8,381 bases of DNA from an uncultured Nitrospina sp. GTDB lineage: Bacteria; Nitrospinota; Nitrospinia; Nitrospinales; VA-1. Below the pieces are notes generated by a model. It was not told where the DNA came from, did no database searches, and worked only from the letters and a program-made list of their open reading frames with translations. A program made the translations under genes and the position numbers. Below are positions 6,108-8,381 of this stretch, one piece after another. Where the stretch lies: contig CAJWOD010000051.1 in the NCBI GenBank assembly GCA_913044145.1, forward strand, positions 1-8,381, read 5' to 3'. The stretch's first letter is position 1; each line of letters opens with the position of its first letter.

Positions 6108-6989
6108 ATGCTCATCAGTATGACTGGGTATGGCCGGGCCGAAGGCCAAAAAGATGACCACACCTATCTAGTAGAAGTTAGATCGGTAAATAACCGCTTT
6201 ATCGAAATCAATACTCGCCTCCCCAAAGCTCATATGGATCTAGAGCAACCTTTAAAAAAACTCATAAAATCGTACTGTTCTCGAGGATCTATCACCCTTT
6301 CCATTAGCATGGTTAATTCTAATGAAAATACAGGTGAGTGGGAAGTCAAACCCAACATTCCACTCGCTACACAATATGTAACGGCTTTAAACCAAATTCG
6401 AGATTCTTTGAAGCTTGAAGGCAAAATTGATCTGAAGTCAATGGTTGGTATACGTGATATTGTCAAAATCGAACCTTTAGCCGTTGATCCAGCGAATCAT
6501 GAATTGATTCTCAATATAGCAACAGAAGCCTTGATCTCTCTCCAAAAAATGAAAAAAGAAGAGGGTATAAATTTGCAAAAAGACCTAGAACAACGAATTG
6601 ATGCTATAGAAAGTCACGCTGCAGAAATTGAATCTTGCCAGCCTGAGGTCGTCAAGGAATACCAGAACAAACTTAAAGAGAGAATAAAAAGCCTAAACGA
6701 AGGCATGGAACCAGATGAAACACGTATTGCGCAAGAAACCGCTTTATTGGCTGATCGATGTGATATAACTGAAGAAATAACCCGCCTGAGAAGTCACTTA
6801 AATCAATTTAGAAATTTTTTTAACACAAATGAGCCAATTGGTCGCAAACTGGAATTTATTACTCAGGAAATAAATAGAGAAGTCAACACTACAGGGTCAA
6901 AGTCTAGCGACATAAAAATTTCCAACAGAGTAATTGAAATAAAAAGTGAACTGGAGAAAATAAGAGAACAGGTACAAAATATTGAATAA
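6108..6989 (+). CDS. yicC: YicC/YloC-family endoribonuclease
   Basis: A 293-residue protein, the usual family length. The N-terminus MLISMTGYGRAEG and EVRSVNNRF (23-31) are hallmarks of the YicC N-terminal domain. The C-terminal DUF1732 part is intact: DITEEITRLRSHL at 219-231, GRKLEFITQEINREVNTTG at 245-263 and the closing EKIREQVQNIE. Family members in Escherichia coli are reported to act in RNA turnover (cleavage or destabilisation of small RNAs); the exact role here is unknown. The ATG at 6108 matches the family start. Only a weak AGG lies about 11 bases upstream, and the 6-base gap from the reductase stop suggests coupling. In many bacteria yicC sits just before gmk, sometimes with a small gene between; here gmk follows directly after 51 bp. 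Confidence 0.93.
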   Translation: MLISMTGYGRAEGQKDDHTYLVEVRSVNNRFIEINTRLPKAHMDLEQPLKKLIKSYCSRGSITLSISMVNSNENTGEWEVKPNIPLATQYVTALNQIRDSLKLEGKIDLKSMVGIRDIVKIEPLAVDPANHELILNIATEALISLQKMKKEEGINLQKDLEQRIDAIESHAAEIESCQPEVVKEYQNKLKERIKSLNEGMEPDETRIAQETALLADRCDITEEITRLRSHLNQFRNFFNTNEPIGRKLEFITQEINREVNTTGSKSSDIKISNRVIEIKSELEKIREQVQNIE

Positions 6990-7040
6990 AATAATTTTTC
7001 ACAAAACGGAATTTTTCAATAAGCACAGGGTTTATAGTAA

Positions 7041-7658
7041 ATGAAAAAAGTAGGGCTACCCATAATAATTTCTGCTCCTTCGGGTACGGGGAAAACCACG
7101 ACGTGCAAACGATTAAAACAAAGGCTCCCAAACCTTAAAATAGCAACCTCACATACCACAAGAAAAATTCGCAAGGGGGAGTGCGAAGGGGTCGACTACT
7201 TTTTCATATCCAAGGAGGAATTCGAGTCAAAAAAAAATAATAATGATTTCTTAGAATGGGCCAAGGTTCATACGGAATATTATGGAACCTCTTTTGAGTC
7301 TTTAGATAAACACCGCCAAAATGGTTTTGACATATTATTAGAACTAGATATTCAAGGCGTAAACTCTCTTCGCAACATGGATTTTGAGGGCATCTATATC
7401 ATGATTCTTCCACCCTCAATAGAAGAAATGAAGAAACGACTTGAGATTAGAGGAACAGAAACTGAAGAAGATATTGAAAGCCGTCTCAAGACAGGCAAAG
7501 AAGAAATCAAAGATTATAAAAAATATAATTATGTTATTACCAATTTTGAAGTGGAAGAAACAGTGGAGTCCATTCTTGCTATTGTTCGGGCTGAAAAATC
7601 GCGCGTTACCCAATACATTCCAACTTCAGAAGATATAAAAGAACTACTGGATTTATAA
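7041..7658 (+). CDS. gmk: Guanylate kinase
   Basis: A 205-residue cytoplasmic enzyme that phosphorylates GMP to GDP with ATP, essential for GTP, dGTP and nucleotide-messenger pools. The P-loop is APSGTGKTT at 12-20. The GMP-binding region shows SHTTRKIRKGECEGVDYFF (37-55), Glu72 and the YYGTS loop at 80-84. LELDIQG at 100-106 holds the conserved Asp103. The adenine lid is RLEIRGTETEEDIESRL (133-149). Length matches the family (about 200-207). The start is ATG 7041, with AGGG ten bases upstream, a somewhat wide spacing; the 51-bp gap after yicC shows no terminator or clear promoter. The hisC start lies two bases after the stop. The rpoZ and coaBC genes often found after gmk are not here. Confidence 0.95.
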   Translation: MKKVGLPIIISAPSGTGKTTTCKRLKQRLPNLKIATSHTTRKIRKGECEGVDYFFISKEEFESKKNNNDFLEWAKVHTEYYGTSFESLDKHRQNGFDILLELDIQGVNSLRNMDFEGIYIMILPPSIEEMKKRLEIRGTETEEDIESRLKTGKEEIKDYKKYNYVITNFEVEETVESILAIVRAEKSRVTQYIPTSEDIKELLDL

Positions 7659-7660
7659 TA

Positions 7661-8381
7661 ATGTCTCAAATCAATCTCTTGGACCTGGTCTGCAACAAAG
7701 TCAAAAATCTTAAGGCCTATCAAGTTGAAACAGTAGAAAAAGGGATAAAGCTTCACGCAAACGAAAACCCCTACCCTCCTTCTCCCGAGCTAAAAAAAAT
7801 AATACAGACACGTTTGGATAATTTGGAATTAAACCGCTATCCAGATCCGGACTGTAAAATATTGAAAGAAGCCATTTCAAGTCGCATTCAAATACCTCCA
7901 GAGCAAATTGTTATAGGTAATGGATCGGATGAATTAATTCAGTGTTTAATGCAAGTTTTTTGCGATGAAGGAGATACAATAGCATTTCCCGAACCAACCT
8001 TTGGCATGTACGCGATTATGGGAAAGGGAATGGGGTTGAATACCCAAACTTTTACATTAAATAATAAATGGAATTTTGAAACTAAATTAATTATTGAAAA
8101 ATTAATTGCAAACCATACCCGGATTATTTTCCTAAGCTATCCCAACAACCCAACAGGAAATTGTTTTTCCCAAAGTGAAATTCAAGAGCTTATCGAAAAA
8201 TTTGAAGGAATCGTTGTATTGGATGAAGCTTATTATGATTTTTCAGGACAAACCTTCCTCCGTCAAATGAAGAAGCATAACAATCTTGTTATATTAAGAA
8301 GTTTATCTAAAATAGGCCTAGCAGGCCTGCGAGTCGGATACGGAATATTTCCTAGTATCCTAGCCAATGAAATCAATAAAG
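7661..8381 (+). CDS. hisC: Histidinol-phosphate aminotransferase, 5' part (truncated by window end)
   Basis: The first 240 codons of a fold-type I PLP aminotransferase, about two thirds of the usual 350-370 residues; the frame is open at the window edge. In histidine synthesis the enzyme converts imidazole-acetol phosphate plus glutamate to histidinol phosphate. Seen motifs: LHANENPYPPSP near residue 31 (substrate loop), RYPDP, GNGSDELIQ (PLP phosphate region), YPNNPTGN with Asn163, DEAYYDFSG from Asp188, and RSLSKIGLAGLRVGYG with the Schiff-base Lys217. The pattern is that of HisC rather than general aspartate aminotransferases, although some HisC-like enzymes accept aromatic keto acids. The ATG at 7661 is two bases after the gmk stop with no clear ribosome site, so translation is probably coupled. 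No further his genes fall inside the window. Confidence 0.9.
   Translation, partial: MSQINLLDLVCNKVKNLKAYQVETVEKGIKLHANENPYPPSPELKKIIQTRLDNLELNRYPDPDCKILKEAISSRIQIPPEQIVIGNGSDELIQCLMQVFCDEGDTIAFPEPTFGMYAIMGKGMGLNTQTFTLNNKWNFETKLIIEKLIANHTRIIFLSYPNNPTGNCFSQSEIQELIEKFEGIVVLDEAYYDFSGQTFLRQMKKHNNLVILRSLSKIGLAGLRVGYGIFPSILANEINK

Overview
The window is a compact, AT-rich stretch of bacterial chromosome with no RNA genes, mobile elements or CRISPR arrays that I can see. The zinc ABC importer, YicC, Gmk and histidine biosynthesis genes are typical of a Gram-negative, free-living bacterium. I cannot fix the phylum. The sulfite reductase carrying extra helical and TusA domains hints at a less-studied lineage (Verrucomicrobiota, Nitrospinota or similar), but this is only a guess.

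Left block (1-2667, + strand) is a zinc-transport operon. It holds the tail of a ZnuA-like binding protein, a ZnuC-like ATPase with a His-rich C-terminus, an unusual fusion of a ZnuB-like permease to a small cation diffusion facilitator (CDF) domain, and a 132-residue membrane protein I do not recognise. All junctions overlap by a few bases (TTGA, TTGA, ATGA), so the four genes are almost certainly co-transcribed and translationally coupled. The fusion is the most unusual object in the window: an importer channel and an efflux-family domain in one chain.

Middle (2709-3425, - strand) is a lone membrane methyltransferase-like gene of the ICMT/PEMT type, convergent with the zinc operon. It is separated by a 282-297 bp divergent intergenic region, which contains three abutting DNA palindromes, from the next block.

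Right block (3723-8381, + strand) is a tightly packed run: a 792-residue siroheme [4Fe-4S] nitrite/sulfite reductase fused to a helical (HEPN-like) region and a TusA sulfur-carrier domain, then yicC, gmk (guanylate kinase) and the first 240 codons of hisC. In the reductase both pseudo-symmetric halves carry a four-cysteine set with the same spacing, whereas single-chain assimilatory reductases normally keep only one. Gaps of 6, 51 and 2 bp suggest that the four genes are transcribed together, although they link sulfur reduction, RNA turnover, nucleotide synthesis and histidine synthesis.
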